Shown: positions 1 to 6,073 of the stretch, piece by piece
Position numbering within the stretch: position 1 is the stretch's first letter
Layout: every line of letters starts with the position of its first letter
Origin: Bordetella parapertussis
Lineage (GTDB): Bacteria > Pseudomonadota > Gammaproteobacteria > Burkholderiales > Burkholderiaceae_C
Assembly (NCBI GenBank): GCA_943328885.2
Contig: CALQBT020000180.1
Coordinates: 1 to 6,188, forward strand
Direction: 5' to 3'
Length of the DNA stretch: 6,188 nucleotides
Notes under the pieces: model-generated
Databases searched by the model: none
Told to the model about the DNA's origin: nothing
The model's input: only the letters and a program-made list of their open reading frames with translations
Translations under genes and position numbers: made by a program

Positions 1-801
1 AGTGCCGAGTTGGGCCAGCACGCTGTGGTCGCGACACACCACCATTGAGTGCACGATGCTCTGGGGGTGCAGCACGACACGGATCTGCTCAGGCGCCAGG
101 TCGAACAACCAGCGCGCTTCGATCACTTCGAGCGCCTTGTTCATCATCGTGGCCGAATCGACCGAAATTTTTCGACCCATCACCCAGTTGGGATGAGCGC
201 AGGCCTGGTCCGGCGTCACTTCGTGCAAGGTCGCCGGGTCACGGCTGCGAAATGGCCCTCCCGAGGCGGTCAACACGATGTGAGCGATGCGTCGGCCCCA
301 GGCCGCACGGTCCTCCGGCAGACACTGGAAGATCGCCGAATGCTCGCTGTCTATCGGTAGCAACAGCGCGCCGCCCTCGAGCACTGCGTCCATGAACAGT
401 CGTCCGCCCACCACCAGCGCTTCCTTGTTGGCCAGCATCAAGCGCTTGCCGGCCAGCGCAGCGGCGATGCATGGTCGCAGACCGGCCGCGCCGACGATCG
501 CCGCCATCACACTGTCGACCTCAGGGTGCGAAGCGATCTCGCACAGTGCGCGCTCGCCATGCAACACTTCGGTGGCCAAACCGGCCATCGACAGCTCCTT
601 TCCCAGAGCGTCGGCCTGCATCGCACTGGCCACCACCGCATAGCGCGGCCTCCAACGGTGGCACAGCAGGGCCAGATCGGCCATCCGGTGTTGCGCGGTG
701 AGCGCAAACACCTGGTAGCGCCCAGGGTGCAGCGCCATCACGTCGAGCGTGCTGCCACCGACCGAACCGGTGGCCCCAAGAATGCACACGCGCTGGACCA
801 T
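1..801 (-). CDS. dxr: 1-deoxy-D-xylulose 5-phosphate reductoisomerase, C-terminus cut off by window edge
   Basis: The enzyme converts 1-deoxy-D-xylulose 5-phosphate to 2-C-methyl-D-erythritol 4-phosphate with NADPH and a divalent metal. This is the first committed step of the MEP isoprenoid pathway, in the cytosol. The 267 visible codons are open throughout. They show the NADPH-binding loop [12 protein letters not shown] (9-20), LANKEALV (123-130), the metal-binding [11 protein letters not shown] (149-159; D151 and E153), SGGPF (180-184), HPNW (203-206) and [19 protein letters not shown] (211-229), which carries S216, N221, K222 and E225. [10 protein letters not shown] (245-254) follows. Family members are about 390-400 residues, so roughly 125-130 C-terminal residues lie outside. 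The start at 801 puts the nucleotide loop at the usual distance from the N-terminus and has AAAGGA at 812-817, a rather long 10 nt upstream. An in-frame ATG at 870 would add 23 residues but has no visible ribosome site. It is the last gene seen of the operon, 78 nt after cdsA. Confidence 0.97.
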   Translation of the reverse strand, partial: MVQRVCILGATGSVGGSTLDVMALHPGRYQVFALTAQHRMADLALLCHRWRPRYAVVASAMQADALGKELSMAGLATEVLHGERALCEIASHPEVDSVMAAIVGAAGLRPCIAAALAGKRLMLANKEALVVGGRLFMDAVLEGGALLLPIDSEHSAIFQCLPEDRAAWGRRIAHIVLTASGGPFRSRDPATLHEVTPDQACAHPNWVMGRKISVDSATMMNKALEVIEARWLFDLAPEQIRVVLHPQSIVHSMVVCRDHSVLAQLGT

Positions 802-811
802 CTCAGCCCCG

Positions 812-817
812 TCCTTT
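812..817 (-). promoter_or_regulatory. Ribosome binding site supporting the dxr start at 801
   Basis: The minus strand reads AAAGGA here, 10 nt before the ATG at 801. The spacing is long but usable. The competing in-frame ATG at 870 has only GTAGCCATGCGCC in front of it, with no purine-rich Shine-Dalgarno match, so this site favours the shorter protein. Confidence 0.5.
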
Positions 818-879
818 CTCGCGCCAACCCAGTGTGCGCTGCGCCGCAAGTGCTTCGTTCTGGTTTCCATGGCGCATGG

Positions 880-1719
880 CTACAGGCTGATCAGCGCCAG
901 CGCCGCCGGCAACACGGGTAGCAGCGCGTCGACCCGGTCAAGCACACCGCCATGACCCGGCAGCAATGCGCTCGAGTCCTTGACCCCAGCCGATCGCTTG
1001 ACCAGCGATTCGAACAGATCGCCCATCACGCTCAGCGCAGCCAACAGCAGCAGCGACAGCGCCAAACCACCCAAGCCCAGGCGCTGGCGCAGCAGCAGAA
1101 AAAGGCTGGGGGAATCCAGGCTCAGCCCTGGCTCCAGCCACAGCCAGAGCAGGCTCAGCAAGAGCACGCCGGCCACCCCACCGTACACGCCCTCCCAGCT
1201 CTTGCCTGGGCTGATGGTCGGCGCCAGCTTGCGCCGACCGAAAGCCCGACCACAGAAATAGGCCGCAATGTCGGCAGCCCATACCACGCACATCACTGAC
1301 AGCAGAAAGTTGATGCCGATGGTGCGAGCCTGCGCCAACGCGGCCCAAGCCAGCCACAGACCGCCCAAGCCCAGAACCCAGCGAATCATGCGAGGCAAGC
1401 CAGACCAAGCCGCAGGCCCGCGCGCCAGCGCCCAAGCGCCACCCAGCAGCCAGACGGCCATCGCCAGCCACCACAAACCGGCACTTTGGCCAACCTGCGT
1501 CAGCTTGGTCAAACTCGCCGCACACAGCATGGCCAGCAGGCCGCCCGTGGCGAGCGCCGCCATGCCCGAACCCACAGCGTTCAAGCGCGCCCACTCCCAA
1601 GCCGCCGCACTGATCAACAACAGGCTGAGCAAGGCAAACGGCAACGGGCTGGCGGCGAACAGTGCCGGCAGCAGCAGCGCCAGCAGCACCAAGGCAGTGA
1701 TCACACGCTGGCGCAGCAT
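880..1719 (-). CDS. cdsA: Phosphatidate cytidylyltransferase (CDP-diacylglycerol synthase)
   Basis: This integral inner-membrane enzyme makes CDP-diacylglycerol from phosphatidic acid and CTP, the branch point for phosphatidylethanolamine, phosphatidylglycerol and cardiolipin. The 279 residues match the family's length (about 285 in E. coli). Much of the protein is Leu/Ala-rich hydrophobic segments, for example around 7-41, 54-70, 81-98, 112-130, 135-156, 180-195 and 215-233. The conserved cytosolic block VVWAADIAAYFCGR (145-158) and SPGKSWEG (170-177) is present. The family signature lies near the C-terminus: SLVKR (238-242), KD (247-248), PGHGG (254-258) and DRVD (261-264). The reading frame stays open upstream to 1944, inside uppS, but MLRQRVITAL at 1719 is the start. 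It lines up with the family N-terminus, and a GAGG ribosome site overlaps the uppS stop codon. Only 7 nt separate the two genes, which suggests coupled translation. The stop codon is TAG. Confidence 0.97.
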   Translation of the reverse strand: MLRQRVITALVLLALLLPALFAASPLPFALLSLLLISAAAWEWARLNAVGSGMAALATGGLLAMLCAASLTKLTQVGQSAGLWWLAMAVWLLGGAWALARGPAAWSGLPRMIRWVLGLGGLWLAWAALAQARTIGINFLLSVMCVVWAADIAAYFCGRAFGRRKLAPTISPGKSWEGVYGGVAGVLLLSLLWLWLEPGLSLDSPSLFLLLRQRLGLGGLALSLLLLAALSVMGDLFESLVKRSAGVKDSSALLPGHGGVLDRVDALLPVLPAALALISL

Positions 1720-1724
1720 CGTGG

Positions 1725-1729
1725 CCTCA
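1725..1729 (-). promoter_or_regulatory. cdsA ribosome binding site overlapping the uppS stop codon
   Basis: The minus strand reads TGAGG. The TGA is the uppS stop and GAGG is the Shine-Dalgarno core for cdsA, 5 nt before its ATG at 1719. A ribosome finishing uppS would sit on this site, so coupled translation or reinitiation is likely. The site also fixes the cdsA start against the longer open frame inside uppS. Confidence 0.6.
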
Positions 1730-2455
1730 GCCAAGCACCGGAACGGCCAGTTTGGTGTCAACACCGCCAAAGCGCCGCTCACGCCCAGCATAGTTGGCCA
1801 GTGCAGCGTCGAGCGCAGCGACATCGAAATCGGGCCACAGGCAATCGGTGAACACCAGCTCGGAATAAGCGACCTGCCAGAGCATGAAGTTGCTGATCCT
1901 GACCTCACCACCGGTACGGATGAACAGGTCGGGGTCCGGCGCATGGCGCATCGCCATGAAGGCCGAAAGCGACTGCTCGGTGATCTGCTCAGGACTCAGC
2001 CCGGCCGCCACGGCCTGCTGACAGGCCTGCACCACATCCCAGCGGCCACCATAGTTGAAAGCCACCGACAAGGTGAGGCGGGTGTTGTGCTGCGTGGACT
2101 GCTCGGCCTCAGCCCAGGCCGCACGCAGGCGGTCGGACAGGGCATCGCGATCGCCCACGACGACGATGCGAACACCATCGCCGGCCAGCTTGGCAAGGTA
2201 CTTGGTCACCGCCACCAACACCAGCCCCATCAGTCCTGAGACCTCGTCCTCCGGTCGCTTCCAGTTCTCCGACGAGAAGGCGAAGACCGTCAGGTACTCG
2301 ACACCGCGATCCGCACAGGCGGTGATCACCTGGATCAGGCCGTCAAGCCCAGCCTTGTGGCCGAAGAGTCGCGGCAGGTAGCGTTTCTTGGCCCAACGTC
2401 CGTTGCCGTCCATTACGATGGCCAGATGGCGCGGCACTGAGGGGTCGCGTGTCAT
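1727..2455 (-). CDS. uppS: Undecaprenyl diphosphate synthase (cis-prenyltransferase)
   Basis: UppS adds eight isopentenyl units in cis to farnesyl diphosphate, giving the C55 carrier for peptidoglycan and O-antigen synthesis. It is a soluble homodimer working at the membrane. All family motifs are present in 242 residues (253 in E. coli): the catalytic-aspartate motif IVMDGNGRWA (13-22, D16), FGHKAG (31-36), FAFSSENWKRP (58-68), NYGGRWD (134-140), the diphosphate-binding RTGGEVRISNF (180-190), LWQVAYSE (192-199), and WPDF (207-210) with RERRFGG (225-231) near the C-terminus. It lies between frr (37 nt upstream) and cdsA (7 nt downstream). The ATG at 2455 is the only plausible start because it is the correct distance from the DGNGR motif. 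No clear Shine-Dalgarno sequence precedes it: the last bases are CCTCTCGGCG. A 10-codon ORF ends on this ATG (see findings). The product feeds on isoprenoids whose synthesis starts with Dxr, encoded two genes downstream. Confidence 0.98.
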   Translation of the reverse strand: MTRDPSVPRHLAIVMDGNGRWAKKRYLPRLFGHKAGLDGLIQVITACADRGVEYLTVFAFSSENWKRPEDEVSGLMGLVLVAVTKYLAKLAGDGVRIVVVGDRDALSDRLRAAWAEAEQSTQHNTRLTLSVAFNYGGRWDVVQACQQAVAAGLSPEQITEQSLSAFMAMRHAPDPDLFIRTGGEVRISNFMLWQVAYSELVFTDCLWPDFDVAALDAALANYAGRERRFGGVDTKLAVPVLG

Positions 2456-2492
2456 CGCCGAGAGGCAAGCAGCATGCAGATCATCGATGGAC

Positions 2493-3053
2493 TCAGATCG
2501 CCAGAATTTCGGCTTCCTTGCCGTGCACCAACCTGTCGATCTCGGCGATCACGCGGTCGGTCAGCTTCTGTACATCGTCCTGCGCCCGGCGCTCTTCATC
2601 TTCGGCGACCGCCTTTTCCTTGAGCAATTTCTTCAGCTGCTCATTGGCCTCGCGGCGCAGGTTGCGAACCGCCACCTTGCTGTCCTCGGCGGCGTGACGG
2701 ACCAGCTTGGTGAGGTCGCGCCGACGCTCTTCGGTCAGTGCAGGCATCGGCACCCGGATCACGTCACCCTGCGAAGCCGGGTTCAAACCCAGGTCGCTCT
2801 CGCGGATCGCTTTCTCAATCTTGGCCGCCAAGCCCTTCTCCCAGGGCTGGACGCTGATGGTGCGAGCGTCGAGCAGCGAGACATTGGCCACCTGACTGAT
2901 GGGCAGCATCGAGCCGTAGTAATCGACCTGGACCTGGTCGAGAATGCCCGGGTGGGCTCGACCGGTTCTGATCTTTTGGATGTCGCTCTTGAAAGCCTCG
3001 ATGGACTTGGCCATCTTGGCCTCGGCGGTCTTCTTGGTGTCGGCAATGGTCAT
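2493..3053 (-). CDS. frr: Ribosome recycling factor
   Basis: RRF works with EF-G to split the post-termination ribosome and free it from mRNA in the cytoplasm. The 186 residues match the usual length of about 185. The two-domain pattern is clear: an N-terminal helix [20 protein letters not shown], then [13 protein letters not shown] (27-39) and [16 protein letters not shown] (43-58) entering the small beta domain. [10 protein letters not shown] (64-73) follows, then [18 protein letters not shown] (79-96) and LTEERRRDL (106-114). The long helical bundle carries [12 protein letters not shown] (126-137) and [16 protein letters not shown] (151-166). The start at 3053 gives the standard N-terminus and is preceded by a modest ribosome site, GAGAAG. 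It lies 27 nt after pyrH, a very common pairing in proteobacteria. Nothing is missing or out of frame. Confidence 0.98.
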   Translation of the reverse strand: MTIADTKKTAEAKMAKSIEAFKSDIQKIRTGRAHPGILDQVQVDYYGSMLPISQVANVSLLDARTISVQPWEKGLAAKIEKAIRESDLGLNPASQGDVIRVPMPALTEERRRDLTKLVRHAAEDSKVAVRNLRREANEQLKKLLKEKAVAEDEERRAQDDVQKLTDRVIAEIDRLVHGKEAEILAI

Positions 3054-3080
3054 GGTGCTTCTCGACAGGTCGAACGAGGA

Positions 3081-3791
3081 TCAGACGTGAACCAGGGTGC
3101 CTTCGTCTTCGCCCATCACCACGCGCTTGAGCGCGCCGGGCTTGAAGATCGAAAACACCTTGATGGGCAGTTTCTGGTCGCGACACAGCGCAAAAGCGGT
3201 CGCATCCAGCACCTGCAGATTCTTGGAGATGGCCTCGTCAAAGCTCACGCTGGTGTAACGCGTGGCAAGCGGGTCCTGCTTGGGGTCGGCCGTGTAGACG
3301 CCATCGACCTTGGTCGCCTTCAGAACGATCTCAGCGCCAATTTCAGCGCCGCGCAGTGCGGCGGCTGTGTCGGTGGTGAAAAAGGGGTTGCCGGTGCCGG
3401 CGGCAAAGATCACGATCTTGCCCTCTTCGAGATACTGCAAGGCCTTGGGCCTTACATAGGGCTCGACCACCTGCTCGATGCTGATGGCCGACATCACGCG
3501 TGCGACCATGCCTTCGACCCGCATCGTGTCGGCCAGCGCCAAGGCGTTCATCACGGTGGCGAGCATGCCCATGTAGTCAGCGGTCGCACGGTCCATACCC
3601 ACCGATCCGCCCGCCACGCCCCGGAAGATGTTGCCACCACCGATCACCACCGCCACTTCGACCCCCAGCGCCGTCACTTCCTGCACTTCCCGGACCATGC
3701 GCACGATGGTGGCGCGGTTGATGCCGTAGGCATCATCGCCCATCAAGGCCTCACCCGAGAGCTTGAGAAGAATGCGCTTGTAAGCGGGCAT
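3081..3791 (-). CDS. pyrH: Uridylate kinase (UMP kinase)
   Basis: PyrH phosphorylates UMP to UDP with ATP. It is a hexameric enzyme of the amino-acid-kinase fold, unrelated to eukaryotic UMP/CMP kinase, and in relatives it is activated by GTP and inhibited by UTP. The 236 residues (241 in E. coli) show [12 protein letters not shown] (5-16), the glycine-rich GGGNIFRG (51-58), [18 protein letters not shown] (66-83) for UMP binding, and [13 protein letters not shown] (132-144). [13 protein letters not shown] (158-170) follows, the ATP-side motif. The frame continues upstream to 3911, but [14 protein letters not shown] at 3791 is the family N-terminus and has AAGGAG 7 nt in front. It follows tsf after a 137-nt hairpin-bearing spacer and precedes frr by 27 nt. 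Confidence 0.98.
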   Translation of the reverse strand: MPAYKRILLKLSGEALMGDDAYGINRATIVRMVREVQEVTALGVEVAVVIGGGNIFRGVAGGSVGMDRATADYMGMLATVMNALALADTMRVEGMVARVMSAISIEQVVEPYVRPKALQYLEEGKIVIFAAGTGNPFFTTDTAAALRGAEIGAEIVLKATKVDGVYTADPKQDPLATRYTSVSFDEAISKNLQVLDATAFALCRDQKLPIKVFSIFKPGALKRVVMGEDEGTLVHV

Positions 3792-3798
3792 GCAGTGG

Positions 3799-3804
3799 CT
3801 CCTT
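3799..3804 (-). promoter_or_regulatory. Strong ribosome binding site fixing the pyrH start
   Basis: The minus strand reads AAGGAG, a full Shine-Dalgarno match, 7 nt before the ATG at 3791. It excludes the 40-residue N-terminal extension that the open frame up to 3911 would otherwise allow. Confidence 0.85.
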
Positions 3805-3829
3805 GGACGAAGGCGACAGTTTAAGCGGG

Positions 3830-3849
3830 GAAGCGGCGCCTGCCGCTTC
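3830..3849 (-). repeat. Perfect 8-bp inverted repeat (stem-loop) in the tsf-pyrH spacer
   Basis: On the minus strand GAAGCGGC is followed by a 4-nt loop AGGC and the exact complement GCCGCTTC. The stem would be a stable RNA hairpin. It ends 25 nt upstream of the pyrH ribosome site. The bases after it (CCCCGCTTAAACTG) contain no U-run, so it is not a classical intrinsic terminator. An attenuator, a pausing site or an mRNA processing or stability element is possible, but function is inferred only. Confidence 0.5.
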
Positions 3850-3904
3850 ACATCCTCCAGGTGCCCGTGCCCGGACAAGCCGGCCCGGCTCAAACGCCCG
3901 GCCA

Positions 3905-3919
3905 CCGCCAAACTGGCGG
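3905..3919 (-). repeat. Inverted repeat just after the tsf stop codon
   Basis: CCGCCA and TGGCGG form a perfect 6-bp stem around a 3-nt loop, extendable by one G-U pair, starting about 9 nt after the tsf stop. No U-tract follows (the next bases are TGGCCGGGCG), so readthrough into pyrH is expected. It could protect the 3' end of a processed rpsB-tsf mRNA or weakly attenuate transcription. Confidence 0.4.
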
Positions 3920-3928
3920 CCAGGGTGC

Positions 3929-4861
3929 TCAGGCGGTCTTGGCGGCAGCGACTTGCGCGGCCACCTCGGCGGCGAAGTCATCGACCTTCTTCTCGATGCC
4001 CTCGCCCACGATGTACATCGTGAATGCGGCCACCTGGGTGTTGGCGGCCTTGAGCATCTGCTCGACCGTCTGCTTGTCGTTCTTGACGAAGGCCTGGTTG
4101 AACAGCGAGACTTCCTTGAGGTACTTTTGCACCGAGCCTTCGACCCGCTTGGCGACGATTTCGGGCGACTGCGCCGACTTGCCCGCAGCGACCGCAGCGG
4201 CCGAGTCCTCAGAGGCCTTCTCGGCAGCGATGCGGCGCTCTTTTTCGACCAGTTCGACCGGCACCTGGGCTTGCGACAGGGACACCGGTTTCATCGCCGC
4301 CACGTGCATCGCCACGTCCTTGGCCGCCGTGTTGGCGACATCACCTTCGCCGCTGTACTGCACCACCACGCCGATGCGAACACCGTGCAGGTAGGTCGCG
4401 AGCTTCTGGTCGCCGGCGAAATGCTTGAAGCGGCGGATCGCGACGTTCTCACCGATCTTGCCGATCAGCCCCTTGCGGACGTCTTCGACCGTCGGCCCGA
4501 AACTCTCTTGCGCCAGCGGCAAAGCCGACAGCGCCGCCACGTCAGCCGGATGGTGGGTGGCCACGAGTTCGGCAAGGTTCTTCGTGAAAGCCAGGAAGGA
4601 ATCGTTCTTAGAGACGAAATCGGTCTCGCAGTTGATCTCTATCATCGCGCCGGTCGTGCCAGCGGCCGAAATCGCGATCACGCCCTCGGCGGTGACCCGC
4701 GAAGCCGCTTTGCCAGCCTTGTTGCCGAGCTTGACGCGCAGGATTTCCTCGGCCCGTCCCATGTCGCCATCGGCTTCGGTGAGGGCTTTCTTGCACTCCA
4801 TCATCGGCGCGTCGGTCTTGGCCCGCAGTTCGCCCACCATGCTCGCAGTGATCACTGCCAT
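3929..4861 (-). CDS. tsf: Translation elongation factor Ts
   Basis: EF-Ts is the guanine-nucleotide exchange factor that releases GDP from EF-Tu in the cytoplasm. The 310 residues compare with 283 in E. coli, a typical length for betaproteobacteria. The N-terminal UBA-like domain holds [20 protein letters not shown] (12-31). The EF-Tu-contacting core follows, with AEGVIAI (58-64) and [12 protein letters not shown] (76-87), where TDFV (80-83) is the exchange motif. Later come [18 protein letters not shown] (128-145), the second core repeat, and a coiled-coil region around 200-250 with [10 protein letters not shown] (247-256). [13 protein letters not shown] (280-292) and an Ala-rich tail close the protein. 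The frame is open up to 4933, but [13 protein letters not shown] at 4861 is the family start, with GGAG 6 nt before it. It follows rpsB as in nearly all bacteria, here after a 165-nt structured spacer. Confidence 0.98.
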   Translation of the reverse strand: MAVITASMVGELRAKTDAPMMECKKALTEADGDMGRAEEILRVKLGNKAGKAASRVTAEGVIAISAAGTTGAMIEINCETDFVSKNDSFLAFTKNLAELVATHHPADVAALSALPLAQESFGPTVEDVRKGLIGKIGENVAIRRFKHFAGDQKLATYLHGVRIGVVVQYSGEGDVANTAAKDVAMHVAAMKPVSLSQAQVPVELVEKERRIAAEKASEDSAAAVAAGKSAQSPEIVAKRVEGSVQKYLKEVSLFNQAFVKNDKQTVEQMLKAANTQVAAFTMYIVGEGIEKKVDDFAAEVAAQVAAAKTA

Positions 4862-4867
4862 TTCAAT

Positions 4868-4871
4868 CTCC
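4868..4871 (-). promoter_or_regulatory. Ribosome binding site fixing the tsf start
   Basis: The minus strand reads GGAG followed by ATTGAA and the ATG at 4861, an ideal 6-nt spacing. A strong hairpin (4881-4900) lies 9 nt upstream and leaves this site exposed. The 24-residue extension allowed by the open frame up to 4933 would encode across that hairpin and is rejected. Confidence 0.8.
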
Positions 4872-4880
4872 GATTGCTGT

Positions 4881-4900
4881 GGGCCGCCATGCAGCGGCCC
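4881..4900 (-). repeat. Strong GC-rich stem-loop upstream of the tsf ribosome site
   Basis: GGGCCGC and GCGGCCC form a perfect, all-GC 7-bp stem around the 6-nt loop TGCATG on the minus strand. It ends 9 nt before the tsf GGAG. No U-run follows. It is a candidate for an attenuator, an RNase-resistant barrier or a translational insulator between rpsB and tsf; this role is inferred from its position. Confidence 0.5.
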
Positions 4901-4909
4901 GGCTTGACC

Positions 4910-4930
4910 AAGCGCCCGCAGCGGACGCCT
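4910..4930 (-). repeat. Stem-loop in the middle of the rpsB-tsf spacer
   Basis: On the minus strand AGGCGTCC pairs with GGGCGCTT (8 bp with two G-U wobbles) around the 5-nt loop GCTGC. It sits 9 nt upstream of the 4881-4900 hairpin, giving two tandem hairpins. It is weaker than its neighbour and may be a by-product of high G+C. Confidence 0.3.
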
Positions 4931-4995
4931 CAATGAATCTTGCGCTACGCCGTCAGCTCAGCCGCCAGGCCGCGACCCGCACCGAGCGCCCTGCG

Positions 4996-5018
4996 CAGCG
5001 AGTGGCGACGGCTCGCTG
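4996..5018 (-). repeat. Stem-loop directly after the rpsB stop codon
   Basis: CAGCGAG and CTCGCTG form a perfect 7-bp stem with a 9-nt loop, starting 8 nt after the rpsB stop. The downstream bases (CGCAGGGCGC) have no U-tract. In E. coli the rpsB-tsf gap carries a partial terminator. This hairpin is in the corresponding place, but intrinsic termination is not supported by the sequence. Confidence 0.45.
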
Positions 5019-5026
5019 AATCCGCT

Positions 5027-5773
5027 TCAAGCGCCTTCGCTGACTTCGACAAATTCGTCGGTGCCGGCAGCCACAGCGGTCACGACTTCGTTCATCGCAT
5101 TGGCACGGCCTTCGATCACCGCATCAGCCACCGCCTTGGCATACAAGGCCACGGCCTTGGCCGAGTCGTCGTTGCCAGGGATCACGTAGTCGATGCCCAG
5201 CGGCGAGTGGTTGGTGTCGACAACGCCGATGATCGGGATGCCCAGCTTGATGGCTTCGGCGATTGCGATCTTGTGGTAGCCGACGTCGATCACGAACAAT
5301 GCATCAGGCAGTGCGCCCATGTCCTGGATGCCACCGATGTCTTTTTCGAGCTTGGCCAACTCGCGCTCGAACATCAGGCTTTCCTTCTTGCTCAACTGCT
5401 CCATGCCGGCTTCTTTGGTGGCCTGCATTTCCTTGAGCTTCTTCAGCGAACCTTTGACGGTCTTGAAGTTGGTCAGCATGCCGCCGAGCCAACGCTGGTC
5501 GACGAAAGGCATATCGGCGCGGTGCGCTTCGAGGTTGATCACGTCGCGCGCCTGGCGCTTGGTGCCCACCATCAGGATGGTGCCGCGCTTGCCGCTGAGT
5601 TGGCGCACGAACTTCATCGCCTCCTCGAACTTGGGCAGCGTCTTCTCGAGGTTGATGATGTGGATCTTGTTGCGATGGCCGTAAATAAACGGGGCCATCT
5701 TGGGGTTCCAGAAGCGGGTCTGGTGTCCGAAATGGACACCCGCTTCCAGCATTTCACGCATGGTCACTGACAT
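5027..5773 (-). CDS. rpsB: 30S ribosomal protein S2
   Basis: S2 binds late to the back of the 30S subunit between head and body and is needed for S1 to join. The 248 residues (241 in E. coli) are full length. The N-terminal S2 signature is [20 protein letters not shown] (5-24). IHIINLEKT (37-45), [10 protein letters not shown] (66-75) and [15 protein letters not shown] (92-106) follow. The protruding coiled-coil hairpin spans about 107-150 and is Lys/Glu-rich. The second signature is [19 protein letters not shown] (156-174). Next come [12 protein letters not shown] (177-188) and [15 protein letters not shown] (194-208). The start at 5773 has GGAG 6 nt upstream; an internal ATG four codons later is less well placed. 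In E. coli S2 represses its own rpsB-tsf mRNA through the leader, and the long leader here would allow similar control. Confidence 0.98.
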   Translation of the reverse strand: MSVTMREMLEAGVHFGHQTRFWNPKMAPFIYGHRNKIHIINLEKTLPKFEEAMKFVRQLSGKRGTILMVGTKRQARDVINLEAHRADMPFVDQRWLGGMLTNFKTVKGSLKKLKEMQATKEAGMEQLSKKESLMFERELAKLEKDIGGIQDMGALPDALFVIDVGYHKIAIAEAIKLGIPIIGVVDTNHSPLGIDYVIPGNDDSAKAVALYAKAVADAVIEGRANAMNEVVTAVAAGTDEFVEVSEGA

Positions 5774-5955
5774 GGACTACTCCGAAGGTTGGGGCTTGAA
5801 ACCGGCGCAAATCGCTGTTGAAGAAACGCCTGCAGTGGCGAACCAAAGCATGTGCTGACGCGTCGAAACAAGCGACACCTTTCGGCAGCCGGTTCGTGAT
5901 TTGTTTGCCTGGCGCTGATGGCTCTGTGAGGAAATCCATGTCGACCCAGGTAAAC
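5774..5955 (-). promoter_or_regulatory. Predicted long 5' leader of rpsB mRNA, possibly structured
   Basis: About 180 nt lie between the predicted start of transcription and the rpsB ATG, with no credible gene. A possible fold is visible. GAACCGGC (5895-5888) can pair with GCCGGTTT (5806-5799), 7 Watson-Crick pairs plus one G-U. This closes two smaller hairpins: CGAAA/TTTCG (5884-5864, 11-nt loop) and CGCC/GGCG (5840-5827, 6-nt loop), giving a three-way junction. The closing stem ends 15 nt before the GGAG ribosome site at 5783-5780. S2 autoregulation through the rpsB leader is known in gammaproteobacteria. Whether this betaproteobacterial leader does the same is inferred, and 7-bp matches can arise by chance in a leader this long. 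Confidence 0.4.
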
Positions 5956-5961
5956 CCGTGG

Positions 5962-5970
5962 AGTATAGCA
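5962..5970 (-). promoter_or_regulatory. Extended -10 promoter for rpsB-tsf and probably the downstream genes
   Basis: The minus strand reads TG-C-TATACT: a TGn extension followed by a hexamer one base from TATAAT. It stands out in this GC-rich region. Transcription should start near 5955. The -35 position at 17-bp spacing (5990-5985) is TGGAGG, only 3 of 6 matches, which fits an extended -10 promoter that needs little -35 contact. It lies 104 bp beyond the stop of the preceding gene, giving rpsB its own promoter. Confidence 0.6.
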
Positions 5971-5973
5971 TTC

Positions 5974-6000
5974 GGGTTCCAGGGCCTCCAGCATGGGTTC
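5974..6000 (-). repeat. Short direct repeat at the rpsB promoter, spaced 21 bp
   Basis: GAACCC occurs at 6000-5995 and again at 5979-5974, exactly 21 bp apart. Both copies are followed by ATGCT, directly in the upstream copy and after two extra bases in the downstream copy. The copies flank the -35 position and the second runs into the extended -10. Two-turn spacing is typical of operator half-sites on one DNA face, but the repeat is short and may be chance. Confidence 0.25.
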
Positions 6001-6073
6001 AAGCGCCGCTCCCTGGCGCCGGGCCCGTCGGAAATCAGACCGAATTCGGCTGCGCTGGGCCAGACACCGGCAG

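Noticed and set aside
1268..2239. A 323-codon open frame on the plus strand
   Set aside because: It is antisense to cdsA and uppS, Ala/Gln/His/Arg-rich, and without recognisable motifs.
2388..3824. A 478-codon open frame on the plus strand
   Set aside because: It lies wholly opposite uppS, frr and pyrH, which are certain genes. Its His/Gly/Leu/Asp/Arg-rich composition is the usual antisense shadow in high-GC DNA, and it crosses gene boundaries without any recognisable domain.
4862..4933. N-terminal extension of tsf by 24 residues
   Set aside because: The extension would be coded across the strong hairpin at 4881-4900. The family N-terminus and a well-spaced GGAG both point to 4861.
3803..4936. 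A 377-codon open frame on the plus strand
   Set aside because: It is antisense to tsf and the spacers on each side of it, with shadow-type composition and no family resemblance.
4940..5770. A 276-codon open frame on the plus strand
   Set aside because: It is antisense to rpsB almost end to end. Such mirror frames follow from the codon bias of a highly expressed high-GC gene.
6040..6049. Perfect 10-bp palindrome CCGAATTCGG upstream of the rpsB promoter
   Set aside because: Several 10-bp palindromes are expected by chance in 6 kb. It lies about 75 bp upstream of the -10 and nothing else links it to regulation.
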